Source: Allokutzneria multivorans (GTDB taxonomy: Bacteria > Actinomycetota > Actinomycetes > Mycobacteriales > Pseudonocardiaceae). Taken from it: DNA of 64,000 nt. Where the stretch lies: the NCBI RefSeq assembly GCF_039537405.1, contig NZ_BAABAL010000016.1:124001-188000 (forward strand). The letters run 5' to 3'. Of the stretch, positions 1-12,000 are shown piece after piece. Below the pieces are notes generated by a model. It had not been told where the DNA came from. It worked only from the letters and a program-made list of their open reading frames with translations, and searched no databases. The translations under genes were made by a program, and so were the position numbers. Within the stretch, counting starts at the first letter, position 1; every line of letters begins with the position of its first letter.

Positions 1-3000
1 CCAGCCGCGCCACGGTGGGCGTTGCCGAACGTGGTCACCTTGAGGCCGCCCGGTCCCTGCTCGACCCCCAGCACGGCCTGGATGCCGTCGGCGTTGTGGG
101 CGACGAAGGCGAACTCCGGCGTGGAGCGGAAGGTCTCCAGGACGTTGCGCCTGCCCTGGCTGACCCGCTCGTCTGCGACATCGGTGTCCGGGGTGAGCGC
201 CAGCGCCTGCCGCTCGAACTCCGCCCACCGCCTGGTGCCCGGCTCGATCCGCGTGATCTTGCCGCCCTCGGCGAAGAACTGGTCGGTGCGGAAGGCGATG
301 AAGTCCACCGCCTCGGCGGGGACGGTCTCGCCGGTGCGCGCGGGGACGTCCTCGGCCCGTGGCGCCCGGACCTCGCCGGGGGTGATGTGCTCGGTGATCC
401 GCCAGGAGTCCGAGGCCGACCAGATCGAGTCGAACGCCTCCGGCCCGCGCTGCACGGACTTCCGGTTCACCCGGCGGCCGATCGCGTTGTGGACGTGGTT
501 GTCCTCGAACGCGACGCTGACGACGGCCATGCTCCGCTGCGCGGCGTACTTGGCCAGCTCCGCCTCGGCCGCGACCGCCGCGGTGTTCACGCTCGCGTCC
601 AGTCCGAACCCTGCGGTCAGCGCCGTCTCGATATCGACCTCGATGAAGCCGTTGTCGGTCTCGGTGATCGCGATGGTGGCCTGCACGAGGCCGTCCACGT
701 GCGCCACGACGACCTTCTGGCCGTGGTTGAGCGAGTCCCACATCGACGGGGGCAGCCCCGTCGCCCTGGTCGACTCGGGCGCCTGCTCGCGGAACTCGTC
801 CAGACGCGCGTCATCGGTGGCGTCGATGATCTCGACCTTGCCGCCCATTGCCCGGAAGGCGTTGGTGTGGAAGGACAAGAACGCCAGCGCCGCGTCCGGA
901 ACGCCGTCGCCGGTGTTCGGCGGGACCGGGTTCGGGTCCGGGGCCGGTCCGTCATCGCCCGGCGAACCCCAGCCGCGGCCGTCGAGGCGTTCCCGCACCC
1001 CGGCGGCCAGCTGCGCCGCGTCCTGAGCGGTCCACCGGGAGTTGACGAGGTGCCCGCGGCCCTCCTCGAAGAAGGCCTCGGCGCCTTCCACCGAACGCAG
1101 CTTCGTGACCTGGGCGTGGAGCTGCTGGTCGAGCACGATCGCGTCGTGCCCGACGCGGCGGCCGATCGTCCGGTGGTAGGTCTCGTCGTCGGTGTTGTCG
1201 TAGGTGCTCAGCACGGGCAGACCTCGCTGCTGTGCGAGATCGGCGAGCACGTACTGCAGGGCGGTACCGGCACCGGTCGCCTGGCTCGGCGAGCTCCCGA
1301 GCGTGCGCGATGCCAAGCCCTCGCTGCTTACCTGGATCCCCAGCGCAGCCTGGAAGCCGTTCGCATCGCGGGCGATGATGATGAAGTCGTGTTCGCTCGC
1401 GTCCGCGTTCAGCGCCCGCGCTTGGCGCTCGAACTCCGCGTGTTGAGCGCTGCCGCGCTCGACGACGGCGATCCGGCCGTGGTTGGCGAGGAACTGCTCG
1501 GTCTGGTCCGCGACGAAGTCCATCGCTTCTTCGGGAACGCCCTGGCCGGTGTTGGGCGGGACGGGCGTGACGGGTGGCTCGGCGCCGTAGCGCAGGAAGC
1601 GGAGCACCAACTGCTTGCCCGCCCGGAGCCGTGCCTGCACGGCGTCCACCAGGCGGTTGCCCGGGTCCTCGCCGCGGGCCCTCGCCAGCGCGACGCGGGC
1701 CGCCTCGTCGGCCTTGGCCGGGGTGTCGTCGGAGAGGCTGTGCTGCTGGAGCTGCTGTGCGTAGGTCAGCGCCTGAGCGAGGGCGGCGACCAGGCTCTCC
1801 TCGCTGGCGAACGCGCCAGGTGCCAGCCAGATCTCCTGTCCGTACTCGTTCTCCGGCGCCGCGAACAGCGTCTCGCCGCGCTCCATCGCCGCCAGCTTCG
1901 GGCCGCCGTCGACGATCACGACGTCGACCGGTCCCAGCAACGCGGTCAACCCAGCCCTGGCCGCGACGTCATGGACGGCCACGAGCTTCGCCGCCCGCTC
2001 CCGCCGCCGTTGCGTCGTGTCGGCGTCGGCAGCGCTGCCCGGAGAACGCCAGTCACGGCCGCCCAGTCGGTCGTACACCCCGTCGGTGATCTCCAGCGCG
2101 TCCTGCGCGCTCCACGCCGAGTTGTGCCTGAGGCTGGCGTAGAGGTTGAAGGCGGTTCTGCCGAGGCGGCGGCCGATGGTCTGGTGGTACAGCGCGCCGC
2201 CAGCGTCCTCGTGGTTGCTGAGCACGGTGGCGCGCCGCTCCTGGGCGACATCGGCGAGTGCGTACATGAGCGCGGTTCCCGCACCGGGCGCTCCGTTGTA
2301 GGCGTTGCCGATGCGGTGCTCGACGAGGGTGTTCCCGTAGTACGCGTCCTCGTTGACCGAGAAGGTGATCACCGCTTGCAGGCCGTTGCCGTCGTGGGCG
2401 ACGAGCGCGAAGTCCGGCTTGCCGAGGAAGGGCGCGAGCACGTTGTCGGCGCTGCCCTCGGCGTACATCGGTGTGCCGCTCCCGCTCTCGCTGAGAGCAC
2501 GCGCCTGGAGCTCGAACTTCGCCCACTGCGCGCTGCCGCGCTCGACCAGTGAGATCTCGCCGTTCGCGCCGAAGAACCGCGCGGCCTGCCTGGCGATGAG
2601 GTCCATCGCCTCCCGGGGCACACCCTGCCCGGTGTTGGGCGGGACGTCGGCGACCGACGGCCCCGTCAGCTGACGAGCGTCATGCCCGGCGGGGTGGTCG
2701 TGGTGCAGGAAGGGCTTGAGGATGTCCTCCCGCTTCACGGCGTCTTCGTTCTCCCGGGGCAGCGGGACGTCGTCCACCTGCTCGCCCCGAGCCCTGGCGA
2801 GCGCTGCCGCCGCGTAGGCCCGCGCGTGGTCCTGCAGGTCCTTCAACGGGGTGTTGGCGAGGGTCAGGCCCGCGCGCAACTGCAGGACGTGGGCCAGCTC
2901 GTGCGCCAGCACCTCGATGAGCGCCTCTTGGCTGATGAAGGCGCCGGGCGCGAGCCAGATCTCCCTGCCGCCCTTGTCGACCGGGGTCGTTCCGAGCGCC

Positions 3001-6000
3001 CGTCCCTGCTCCATCCACTCCAGCGTCGGGGCATCGTCGATGAACTCGACGTAGTCGACGAGGTCGAGCACCTCGGAGAGCCCGGCGCGTTCGGCGGCGG
3101 CGACGACGGCCGCCCACCTCTCCTCGCGAACCCTCTCCAGCTCCTCCAGCGCCGCGAGCTCGGCGTCGGAGAGCGTGTGCTCCCAGCGGCGCCCGTCCAG
3201 TCGCTGCCGCACTCCGCCGGCGACCTGCGCCGCGTCCTCCGCGGTCCACATGGAGTTGTAGTCGTCGTTCAGCAGGACCGCGGCCGCGCCGTCGGCGATC
3301 CTGCGCCCGATGGCCTGGTGGTAGACGCCGATGCTGTCGAACTCGTAGCCGCTGAGCACCCGGCCCCGCTGCTGCGTCGCCAGGTCGGCGAGGGCGTACT
3401 GCAGCGCCGTTCCCGCGCCGGGGACACCGCGGTGGGCGTTGCCGAACGCCGTCACGGTGAGGTCGCCGTCCTGGGCCTTGATGCCGAGCGACGCCTGGAT
3501 TCCCTGGTCGTCGTGGGCGACGAGGACGAAGTCGTGCTCCTGTCGGAAGGAGCTCCGCACCTCCATGCGGCCGAGCGCGACGCGGTCGGAGGAGTTGCCG
3601 ATGTTCTGGGTGAGCGCGAGCGCCTGCCGCTCGAACAGCGCCCACTCCTGCGTGCCGCGTTCGACCAGGGTGATCCGACCGCTCTGGCCGAAGAAGCGCT
3701 TGGTCTGCTTGGCGATGAAGTCCATCGCCTCGCCGGGAACGCCGTCGCCGATGTTCGGCGGGACCTCGGCGCCGCTGTGGAACATGTACTTGGCGTTCTG
3801 GTGAGCGGGGTCCGGGGGCTCCTGACCGATCGTCGGGAACCACACCCGGGCGCGGGGCTCGTCCTCCGGGACCTCACCGCGTTCCTTGCGCGCCACGAGC
3901 TCCAGGACGGCATCGGCCTCGTCGTGCGCGTGCCTCTCCAGGAGGGCCAAGGAGGTGTTGCCCGGGGTGATGCCCTGCTGCAGCTGCCTGGCGTGGGCCA
4001 GCTCGTGCGCCAGCACCTTGATGAGGGTCTTCTCGTCGGCGAAGGCCGAGGGCGCGAGGATGATCTCCAGGCCGTGCTTGTCGACGGGCGTGGCGCCGTT
4101 CGCGCCCTCGCGCCGGATGTGGGCCAGCTCCTCCGGGTCGAGCATCGACAGGCGGACGTTCACCTGGGCCAGCTCGGCGCTCAGCCCGGCCTTCGCCGCG
4201 ACCTTCGCGACCGTCTCCTGGGAGATCTCCAGGCCGGTCGAGGTGAGGTCGACGCCCCACTCGCGGCCGGTGATGGCCCCGGTCTCGCTGATCTCCCTGG
4301 CCCGCTCGGCCAGCCAGGCCTTGGCGTCCCGATCGCCGAGGCTGAGGAGGGCCTGCAGGTTCTTGCCGAGCAGACGGGCGACCGAGCTGACGATGTCCGG
4401 GTCCAGCTTGTGGCCGGTCTTGGCGAGGTCGAGCCAGAGCCCCAGGAACGGCAAGCGGTCGAAGGCCGACTCGGCGTTGAAGGACGTGGACTCGCGAACA
4501 CCGGTTCCTGGGAGCGAGGACGAGTTGCCGTGCAGCACCGGAGAGCCGTTCACGGAGACGACGTCGCCGGCATCGCGGTACATCACGCCGGCGACGTACT
4601 CCAGGACGGCGGCCCGCTTGATGTCGCGCAACGAGAAGTGCAGACCGATCTCGTCCGGCGTGATGGTGGTGCCGCGCTCGATCAGCTGGACGGCGCCGGA
4701 ACCGGGGACACCGGTGGTGAGGGCGACCAGGTCCGGGGAGCCGAGTTCCTCGGCGAGCGTGGAGACGTCGAGCATCCGCACGGCGGCGCTGTCGTTGTTC
4801 TCCTCCCCGCCCCGCACGGCCTGGTGGATGGCCTGCCGGTTGTTCGGAAGGTCGATGACGCCGGGCTTGATCCCCGCTTCGGCGACCTGTCGACCGAGTT
4901 CCAGGCGCTGGCTGGCGAGGTCCTCGGCCGACCGCGCGCGGTGGATCTCGCCGGAGCGAGCCTCCGTCTCCGCCTGCGCCGCCTCCTCCTTGAGCACGGC
5001 CATCCGCGCTTCCACCGACCACACGATGACGCCCGCGTCCGCAGGCATGATCATGGAGTCGGCTTCCAGCGACAGGTCGCGGTGGCCGCCGTCCATCCGG
5101 CGCCCCATCTCCAGGCTCGCCCGAGATGCTTCCGGGCTGCCAGAGACACCCACGATCCGCCACGGATCGGTGTTCTCGTCCTGCGGCAGGCTCGCGAACC
5201 GCGCCAGCTCCAGCTCGATCGCGCCCGCGACGGTCTGAGCGACGCCGGGAGCAGTTACGAGCGGTCTGGCCAGGTAGAAACCGGCCCACGTCTCCAGCTG
5301 CACGACCGCGCGGACGTTGCCGTTGACGTGAGCCACGACGAGACCGTCCCCGCGCGTGCCGCCCAGTCCCGCCGAGGTTCTGGGGTGGACGCCCAACGCC
5401 TTGGCCTGGGCCTCGAACCGATCCCAGTAGGGGTGGCCGGGGTAGACGACGTCAACCTTGCCACTGCCCTGCCCCTGCTCGCGGAACTCGTGCGCCTCGC
5501 GGGCGATCTTCTCCACCGCCGACGGCGGCACACCTCGACCCACGTTGGCCGGGCTGGGAGCGGGGGCCTGGTCCGGGGCGCTCAGCCGCGCCTCGACGCC
5601 CTGCACGAGCTGAGCGGCGTCACCGCTGGTCCAGACGGAGTCGTGCAGCGGCACCCCGGGGAAGCCGCGGTAGCGCTGCTCCAGCGCCTGCTGCGGGCCG
5701 ACCTGGCGCAGCAGGTGCTGGAAGGGCGCGTCGAAGGCGTGGGCGTGCGGGCCGAGGCGGCGGCCGAGGTCGCTGTGGAAGGTGTCGTTCCGGGCCAGGG
5801 GACCACGCGTGCCGCTGTGGTCGAACACGACGCGGCCGCTGTTCATCGAGATCTTGGCGAGGTGGTGGTGAGTGGCGGTTTCCGCGGCCTCCCGCCGCAG
5901 GCCGAGCGAGCCAGAAACCTGGACCGCGAGCCCGCCGTTGACCGCCGACGGCGTCTTGGCGGTCAACGTCACCAAGGTCACCGCGTGCGTCCTGCCGTTC

Positions 6001-9000
6001 ACCTTCGCGATCAGGGCGACCGTGTGGGGCAGTTGCCGGGCGTCCAGGCGCGCCAGGACCTGGTTGATCCGCTGAGCGTTCGGGTCGCCGTCCTGAACCG
6101 CCTTCTGGAGGTCCCGCACCATCGCGGACCACGCCGGGTCGTTGTGCCGGGCCTCCCGGATCTCGCCGGGGAACTGCCGGAGGTGATCGGCGACGAAGCG
6201 CACCGCTGTCGCGGGCACTCCGTTGCCCACGTTGGGCTGGAACGGCGCACCGTGGTGGTGGCCGCCGTGGAACAGGAACTCGATGTCGTCGTCGAACTCG
6301 GTCTGGTCTCCCTCGCCCTTGGTGGGTTCGGTGACCTGGCCGGTGAGGTTGCCGCGTTCTCCGCGCGCCTGGCGGAGCGCGGCATCGGCGTAGCTGTCGG
6401 CGTAGCGCTCCAGCACGCTTCTGGCGGTGTTGCCGGGAGTGATCCCCTTGCGGAGGTGGTTGGCGTGGGCCAGCTCGTGCGTCAGCACCTTGATCAGGGT
6501 GGCCATGTCGGCGAAGGCCGAGGGCGCGAGCCAGATCGCGGTCCCGCGCTTCTCGACCGGGATGGCGCCGGGGGCGCCGTTCTCGGCGAACCAGGCGAGG
6601 GTCCGCTGGTCGTGTTCGATGACGAGCTCGGTGACCCTCGCCAGATCGCCTTCGACGCCCGCGAGGAGCGCGGCCCGCAGGACGGTCTCGGCGGTCCTGG
6701 GCAGCTCCACGCCCTGCTCAGCCGCGGTGAGGTGCTGCTCAGCGCGCCCGCGGCGAATCCCGTAGCTGTCCTTGCCGGAGACGGGGCCCCGCGACGCCTG
6801 TCCGGTGATCTTGCCGAACTGCTGCATCTCCCACAGGCGGATGAGCGCGGCGTCGATCTCGTAGCGGTCGAGCCCGGTCTCCGCCAGCACCTCGCCGAGG
6901 ACGACGGGGTCGATCGCGCGCAGCTCGGCGAGCACCTCGGGGGCGAAAGCGATGCCGAACTGGTCGTTGATGAAGTCCGACCCGATGGCCAGCTCCGTCG
7001 GGTGACCGGCGAACTTCCCGGGGAGGGAGTCCCCGTCGTCGGTGAGCACCAGGCTCCCGTCCGGCCGCGTCCGGTGCGTGGAGTACTCGCTGCGCTTGCC
7101 GAGCAGGTACTGCGCCGCCGCGACCCGCTGCCGGTCAAGGACGTCGTAGGCCTTGGGAGCCAGGGGATCGCGCAGGCTGGGGTCGAACTCCACCACCACG
7201 CCGGACCCGATCTGTGCCAGGCCGTCGAAGCGCGTCGTCGCCAGGCCGAGGTGCGGCCACTTCGCCACGACGAGCGTGCGCCACATCGCGTGCAGGCGGG
7301 TGGTCTTGTCGGCGGCCCGTTCCGGGTGGCGACCGGGGCGTTCGTCGGCGATGAAGCTGCCGATCGGGTTCTTGGCGGGCCCGAGCAGGGGCGGGCCGAT
7401 CGTGGGCCGCGGCCGGGTGCCGATCCGGCCGGCCTCCCGGGTGCCCAGGCGGCGCTGCATGTCGATCTCGCGCTGGTGCAGGCCCGCGGCGGGCACGTTC
7501 GCCAGCGCGGGGGGAACGGTTCCCTCCGCGGGCAGGGGCGCCGGCTGGAGGCGGCTGGCCGTGGTGCCGTCGGACCAGTAGACCTCGACGCCCTCGCCGA
7601 GGATGCGGCCGTGGTTGAGCATCTCCTCGATCCGCTTGAGGACCCCGGCGGTCTCCTGCTCGGTCAAGCCGTACGCGCGCAGCCGCGCCGTGAGGCGGTC
7701 CGGCGTCACGGCCCTCAGCCTGGCCAGCACGTCATCGCGGAAGACGGTGCGCTGTTCGACCACGGATGCCACGAAGTCGGACTTGATGACCGGCTTGTTC
7801 AGCCGCCCGCGGCGCTCGTTGCCCGGCGGGAACGAGCGGTGGAAGCCGGAGAGGCGCGGTTCGCCAGAGGGCCCGGTCTCCGAGGAAGTGCCCTCCGCGT
7901 AGTACCCGACCGCGTAGTGCACGGCCGCGGCCAGCTGCTGGTGGAACTCCGAGTAGCTCGTGACGTCCGCGTGCCCCGGCGTCGTGCCGGGCACCGTGCG
8001 GCGCACCGCACCCGGGCCCTCCGGGCTGTCCCAGAACACCGCCTCGTCCACGATGCTGGTCGCGCCGAGCGCCTCGGCGACGTACGCCGCGGACACGATG
8101 CGACGCGGCGCGCCGCGCGTGTCGCTGCCGCCCCTCGAGCGCATCGGAGTGAAAACGCCGATCTCTTCGGAACGCCCCGTGACGCGGTAGAGGGATGTGG
8201 TGACGCTGGTGGAATCCGAGGCGACCCTCACGCCCTCGGCCGCGAGCGCTTCGCGGAGCGTGGGCCGGGCGGGAGGCGCCGTGTTCGCCGATTTCGGTCG
8301 CGTTCCGGTCCGGGAGTCAGCCCCGGTCCTGTCCGCGCTGGCCTCCTGGGCAGTGGTGAGCAGCGTTCGCGCCGTCTCGGTCAGCTGCTCGGCGAGCCGC
8401 AGCCCGGTCGGCAGCTCCTCGCCGGTGCGCCGGGCCAGCGCGAGGAAGTCCCGCGCCAGCGCGGCGGAGGGCCGCTCGGCCCACTGCGCGGCCATGGTGT
8501 TGAGCACCGCGATCCGGCCCGCGGTGTTCGCGTCGACGAGGGAGCCGGTGATGCGCCGCGAGAGGTCCCGGACCGTGTCCGCCCGCCCCGCCTCGGCGAT
8601 CTCGTGCGCGAGCTTGCCCAGGTGGAAGGCGTGCTCCCGGGTGGCCCGTGCCACGTCGACGCCCTTGCCGACCTCGATGACCACATGGGTGTCGCTCCTG
8701 CGCAGCAAGAGGGACAGCGCGCCCCCGTGCCCGAGGAAGCGGGAGGGCTGCTCCACGTCCAGGCGCAGTTGAGTGGAGCCGATGAGGATCTGGATCGGCT
8801 GTCCCGGCACGTGCGGGCCGTGCCGCAGTCCCGGCACCGCACCCGACGCGGCGAGCGTGTCGAGCACCGTGACGAGATCACGTGTGTCGAACGCCCGCTG
8901 CGAGGAAGAAGAACGGAGCACTCCGTCCCACGCCTCAGCCTGCGGCAGAGCGGCCTCGGGCCTGCCACCGGTGGCGGTAGGGGGAACCTCGTGCCCGAGC

Positions 9001-12000
9001 GTGATCAGCACCGACCTGGCTCGGGCGGAGAGGATTCCCTCGCGGACGAGCCGGTCCAGCTCGGCGGGCGTGACCTGCTCCCGCACCCGCGACAGCGCGT
9101 CCCGGAAGCTCCTGCGCAGACTGGTGCCGACAAGCCCGCCGTCCGCGCCGAACTCCAGGCCCAGCGCGTGGATCCCGTTGGCCGCCGCGTTCATCCCCTG
9201 GATCGGGGAATTGACGACAGCGGGGTAGGGGGTGCGCGGGTCCCGGTTCACCGACTGCGGGAGCTGGGCCTCTTGGCGGTGCCAGAACTCGACCATGCCC
9301 AGCCGCTCCGCGAGCATGGTGACCGCCTCGACGACGGTGCTGGCCCTGCCGACGCCCACCAGGGCGACGGTCGAGCCGGAGGCGCTGGTTCGCACGTCCA
9401 GGTAGCCCAGGCGGCTGTCGGTGAGCGCAATGGCGACGTCGACCGTGCGACCGGTGGACTCGAAGGTGACCCGCGGCCCGCCGTCGGCGTTCGGCTCGAC
9501 CGAGATGCCGGGCAGCGGGCCCATCAGCGTCAGCAGCGCGCCGAGGTCGCCGACCTCCGTGACGCTGCCCTCCGCGGCGAGGACCTCGTCGGCGCGGGGC
9601 GCCTCGGTCAGCTCGTGAGCGTCATCCCGACCTGAGGCGGCGTCTCCGACCGCTCGACCAGCACCGTCGTCCGACCCTCTTCCCGCGCCCTCGGCGTCGG
9701 GAACTCCACGCCGAGCACCTGCCACTGGGTGTCCGTCTCCGGATCCCTCAACACCAGGTCGTCCGTCATGGTCCCGGCGGTCAGGTACCCCGACACCAGC
9801 AGTCCCGCCCTCCTCGGGAGGTCGTCCACGTACGCCACCTGGAACTGCACTGTCACTGTTGTCTCCTTCAACGAGATGTCCGTCTGTGGTCGCCGCCGGG
9901 GCGGTCGTCTCCGTCTCCGGCTCGCTCTCCGGAGTCTGCCCTGCCTCCCCGGCTTCCTCGGTGGACGCGTTCTCCTCGGGCGTGGCGTCCGGACGCTGGT
10001 CCGGGTCACCGGGTGTGCCCCCGTCCGGGGTGCCGTCACCCTCGGGGCGGGCGCTGTTCGCCTCGCCGGTCAGCCTGCCGGTCCGCTGGATGACCTCCAG
10101 GGCGGAGAGCGCGGCCTCGATCCGGTCGGCGTCCATGCCGATCGCGGCGAGGTCGGCCCGCAGCTGGTCGGCGGTGACCGCGCGGATGTTCGCCAGCAGC
10201 TCGGGGTGCAGCTGCCGGGTCGGGTCCGCCAGCTCCTCCTGGACGACCGCACCCGCGAACGGCGAGCGGTGCGGGCTGGTGCGGATGTTCTCCTCGGAGT
10301 ACGCGCGGTCGGAGGTGCCGGGGAACGAGGCACCGAAGTCGACCGGCCGCGGCACCAGCTCGCCGGTCTCCTCGTCCACGGTGGTGACGTAGTTGTTCGG
10401 GTGCTGGTCGTCGTTTGCCGTCAACCAGTCCAGGAACGCCAGGGCGTCACGGTGGAAAGCGCCGTAGACGGAGGGGTCCGGGCTACCGGGCATGGTGTCG
10501 TCGAGCCACAGCCGGATGACACCGGGCCGGTAGTCGTCGTCGCCCTCCCAGTAGACGGTCGGCGGGACCAGGCCGAGCTTGAAGAGCCGGTCGACCGTGT
10601 AGGAGCCGACCTCGTTGACGCCCTGCTGGTCGACCTGGTCGTCGTCCAGGTAGTCCGGCTTCGGCTTGTGGATGACCTCGACGTCGTTGCCCAGCGTCAG
10701 CTTCTGGCTCTCGTTGAGCGAGAAGTTGAGGTCGTCACCGAAGCTGTCGGTGTTGACGTCCGCGAGGTCCTCTTCGGACATCAGGGAGTTGGTGACGACG
10801 TCCTCCGCCGCCGCCACGCCCTGCGAGAGCCCGTACCGGAGCAGGTGGGTCGGGTCGTCCGCGCCGGAGGCGGCGGCGTGGTAGGCGTCGGCGCCGTAGA
10901 ACAGCAGCGGGACGGGGCCTTCTGCCAGCGGCATGCCCTCGTAGGTGCTCTTCTCCGGGAACGTCGGGGGAGTACCGCCCTCCGCCAGTCCGCGCAGGCG
11001 GGCGATGGCCGCCCGGTCGTGCGCGTCGGCGTCACCCTCCAGGACCGTCACCGGCGTGTTGCCGGGAGTGATGTCCGCTTGCAGCATCTTGGCGTGCCGC
11101 GTCTCGTGCGTGACGACGCGCACCAGCGTTTCGAGGTCGCGGAAGGCCGACGGCGCCAGGAGGACGACCCCGCCCTTCTCGTACTGCTTGCCGTCCTCGT
11201 CGGTGTACTTCTCGGTCGGCGTGGCGCCGTGGGCGTCCTCGCGGCCCCACGTGTCCAGCGTCTTCTGGTTCGTGATGATCTTGAACGTGACGTCGGAGCG
11301 GTCGATGCCGACCAGATCAGCCGCCCACTCGGCCGCCGCGGCGGTCATCGGCAGTTCGGCCTTGACCGGGGCCGTGGTGGTGTCCAAGGGCAGCGGGAGC
11401 TGCTTGGGGGGCCCCTGGTTCCGGTACTCGCTCTTGACGAGATTGTCGAGGTCCTCGAAGGACCAGTTCGCCGGCAGCTTCGCCGCGTCGAGCCCGAACC
11501 CGTTGAGCACCTGGGCCAGCGTGAGCTCCGGGGTGCTCAGCTGCTTGCGCAGGATCTCCACGGTCCTCGGCGAGAGCCGCCCGGTCTGCTGGGCGATCTC
11601 CAAGTAGGTCTCGGTCAGCTGGGCATTCGCCTTGCTGAAGCCCTCCGCGTAGGCCAGGGAGTACAGGATGCGGTCCGGTGACATCACCTTGGAGTCGCGG
11701 GACAGGATGTAGTTGTTCAGCTCGCCGCGCTGGTACGCCCCGCGCGCGTGCCACTCCGAGGCACCGACGTTGAGCCCGGTGGAGACGATGCCGCTGCCCA
11801 CCTGGATGGCCGTCTTGACCATCTCGACACCGTTACCGGCGGCCTGGCTGGCGATCCGACCGAAGAGGCTGGGCAGGTTGCCCGTTCCGACGTCCTGGAG
11901 CAGGAACGCGCCCCGGCTGGGCACGCCCGTCGCGCCGTGGTGGTAGACCGCCACCCACGTCTCGATCAGCGGCAGCAGGGCCCGCGCGTCGCTGCCCATG

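Larger units (their letters stand above)
1..6225 (-). repeat. array of seven GNAT-like units in segment B
   Basis: Units start with V-P-x-x-A-(M/V/L) and a helix of the 'DFIAxQTxxFF' type. They lie near 6.22-5.60, 5.53-5.10, 3.75-3.20, 2.63-2.07, 1.55-1.00, 0.90-0.39 and 0.33 kb to the edge. The best copies read V-P-G-A-G-T-A-L-Q-Y-A-L-A-D-L-A, then V-L-S-x-x-x-x, Y-H-Q-x-I-G-R-R. This resembles GNAT acetyltransferase motif A (G-x-G-x-A/G) and the 'Y-x-x-x-G-F' end. Most units end with a small W-(S/T)-A-x-D-A helix. The GNAT relation is by pattern only. Units 6 and 7 (counting leftward) and 1-2 are clearly more diverged. Confidence 0.45.
1..9611 (-). other. segment B: coding stretch downstream of the small gene (partial)
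   Basis: In the giant frame, strong coding bias resumes directly at the TGA of the small gene. If B is its own gene, the only frame-2 start that abuts it is CTG 9611 (CTGA overlap with the stop). The first ATG is at 9524 (M-G-P-L-P-G), inside what already looks like a folded domain. B is made of a duplicated N-terminal domain, two degenerate kinase-like units, four HExxH modules and seven GNAT-like units, and continues off the left edge. No T7SS N-terminal domain is seen in B, which argues that it is translated as part of A or is translationally coupled. Confidence 0.6.

Noticed and set aside
2682..9635. Very long plus-strand open frames across 1-46.6 kb (for example 2682-9635, 11748-17435, 27426-32846, 37761-46664)
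   Set aside because: They are antisense mirrors of the giant minus-strand gene caused by its GC-rich third positions. Their products are Arg/Gly/Val/His-rich with no domain sense.
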